DNA of 64,000 bases, from contig NC_049984.1 in NCBI RefSeq assembly GCF_000003815.2, positions 989,888-1,053,887 on the forward strand, written 5' to 3'. The position numbers and the translations under genes were made by a program. Positions 63,851 to 64,000 of the stretch are shown here, one piece after another. Source of the stretch: Branchiostoma floridae (lineage: Eukaryota > Chordata > Leptocardii > Amphioxiformes > Branchiostomatidae). The first letter of the stretch is position 1. Every line of letters begins with the position of its first letter. The notes below the pieces were generated by a model. It was given only the letters and a program-made list of their open reading frames with translations, was not told the DNA's origin and searched no databases.

Positions 63851-64000
63851 CTGGGATGGAAGGAAGCAATAAGTCAGTCAATCAACCAATCAATCAATGA
63901 AAAAATTATGTGGCAATCAATTACTCAGTCAAATCAATTCATCAATCAACCAATAAATTCAATCAACCAACAAACCAATACATTAAGCCATCAATGAATA
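63851..64000. repeat. Degenerate (AATC)n tract upstream of exon 1
   Basis: Irregular AATCAATC units fill the last 120 bp of the window. No exon is visible. Confidence 0.7.

Overview
The window looks like invertebrate chordate nuclear DNA, most likely amphioxus (Branchiostoma). The reasons are many short exons with canonical GT-AG introns, tandem repeats that straddle exon-intron borders (I recall amphioxus loci being described with such 'mirage' minisatellites, unchecked), 5S- and tRNA-derived SINEs, and a DIRS-type retrotransposon. No database search was possible, so the genus is an inference.

One gene fills the window. It lies on the minus strand and runs off both ends. I resolved 67 exons (63850 down to 252) whose splice phases agree at every junction, giving about 11.2 kb of open coding sequence (about 3,740 codons) before counting tandem exon copies. 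The predicted protein is a very large type I membrane protein. Exons 1-34 (63850-32143) encode a roughly 2,050-residue ectodomain, mostly cysteine-rich 'CPxGYYCPxG' repeats of the GCC2/GCC3 (ephrin-receptor-like) kind with many N-glycosylation sequons. Exon 35 (31565-31753) carries the single transmembrane helix. Exons 36-67 encode a roughly 1,630-residue cytoplasmic tail: a basic juxtamembrane stretch, short coiled coils, a block of D-P-x-T-G-x-x-x-P-I repeats (exons 41-49), then a long charged coiled coil. I do not recognise a named orthologue. Start codon, signal peptide, promoter, stop codon and polyA signal all lie outside the window.

About half of the exons have tandem copies beside them. 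Most copies span only one splice site. Two arrays in the coiled-coil region contain whole, phase-0 exons: about 15 copies at 1507-3410 and 13 at 10891-12921. They could lengthen the coiled coil if spliced.

The long introns hold transposons. The clearest is a degenerate DIRS-like element (57156-62380) with inverted terminal repeats, an internal complementary region, and traces of reverse transcriptase, RNase H and tyrosine recombinase. It sits inside one of the tandem arrays, which reveals the empty target site. Others are an 884-bp element with perfect 34-bp inverted repeats (33113-33996), a fold-back element split by a 100-N assembly gap (28715-29126), an older element with imperfect inverted ends (about 28087-31095), a 5S-headed SINE/LINE chimera (4098-4606) and a tRNA-derived SINE (6588-6866).
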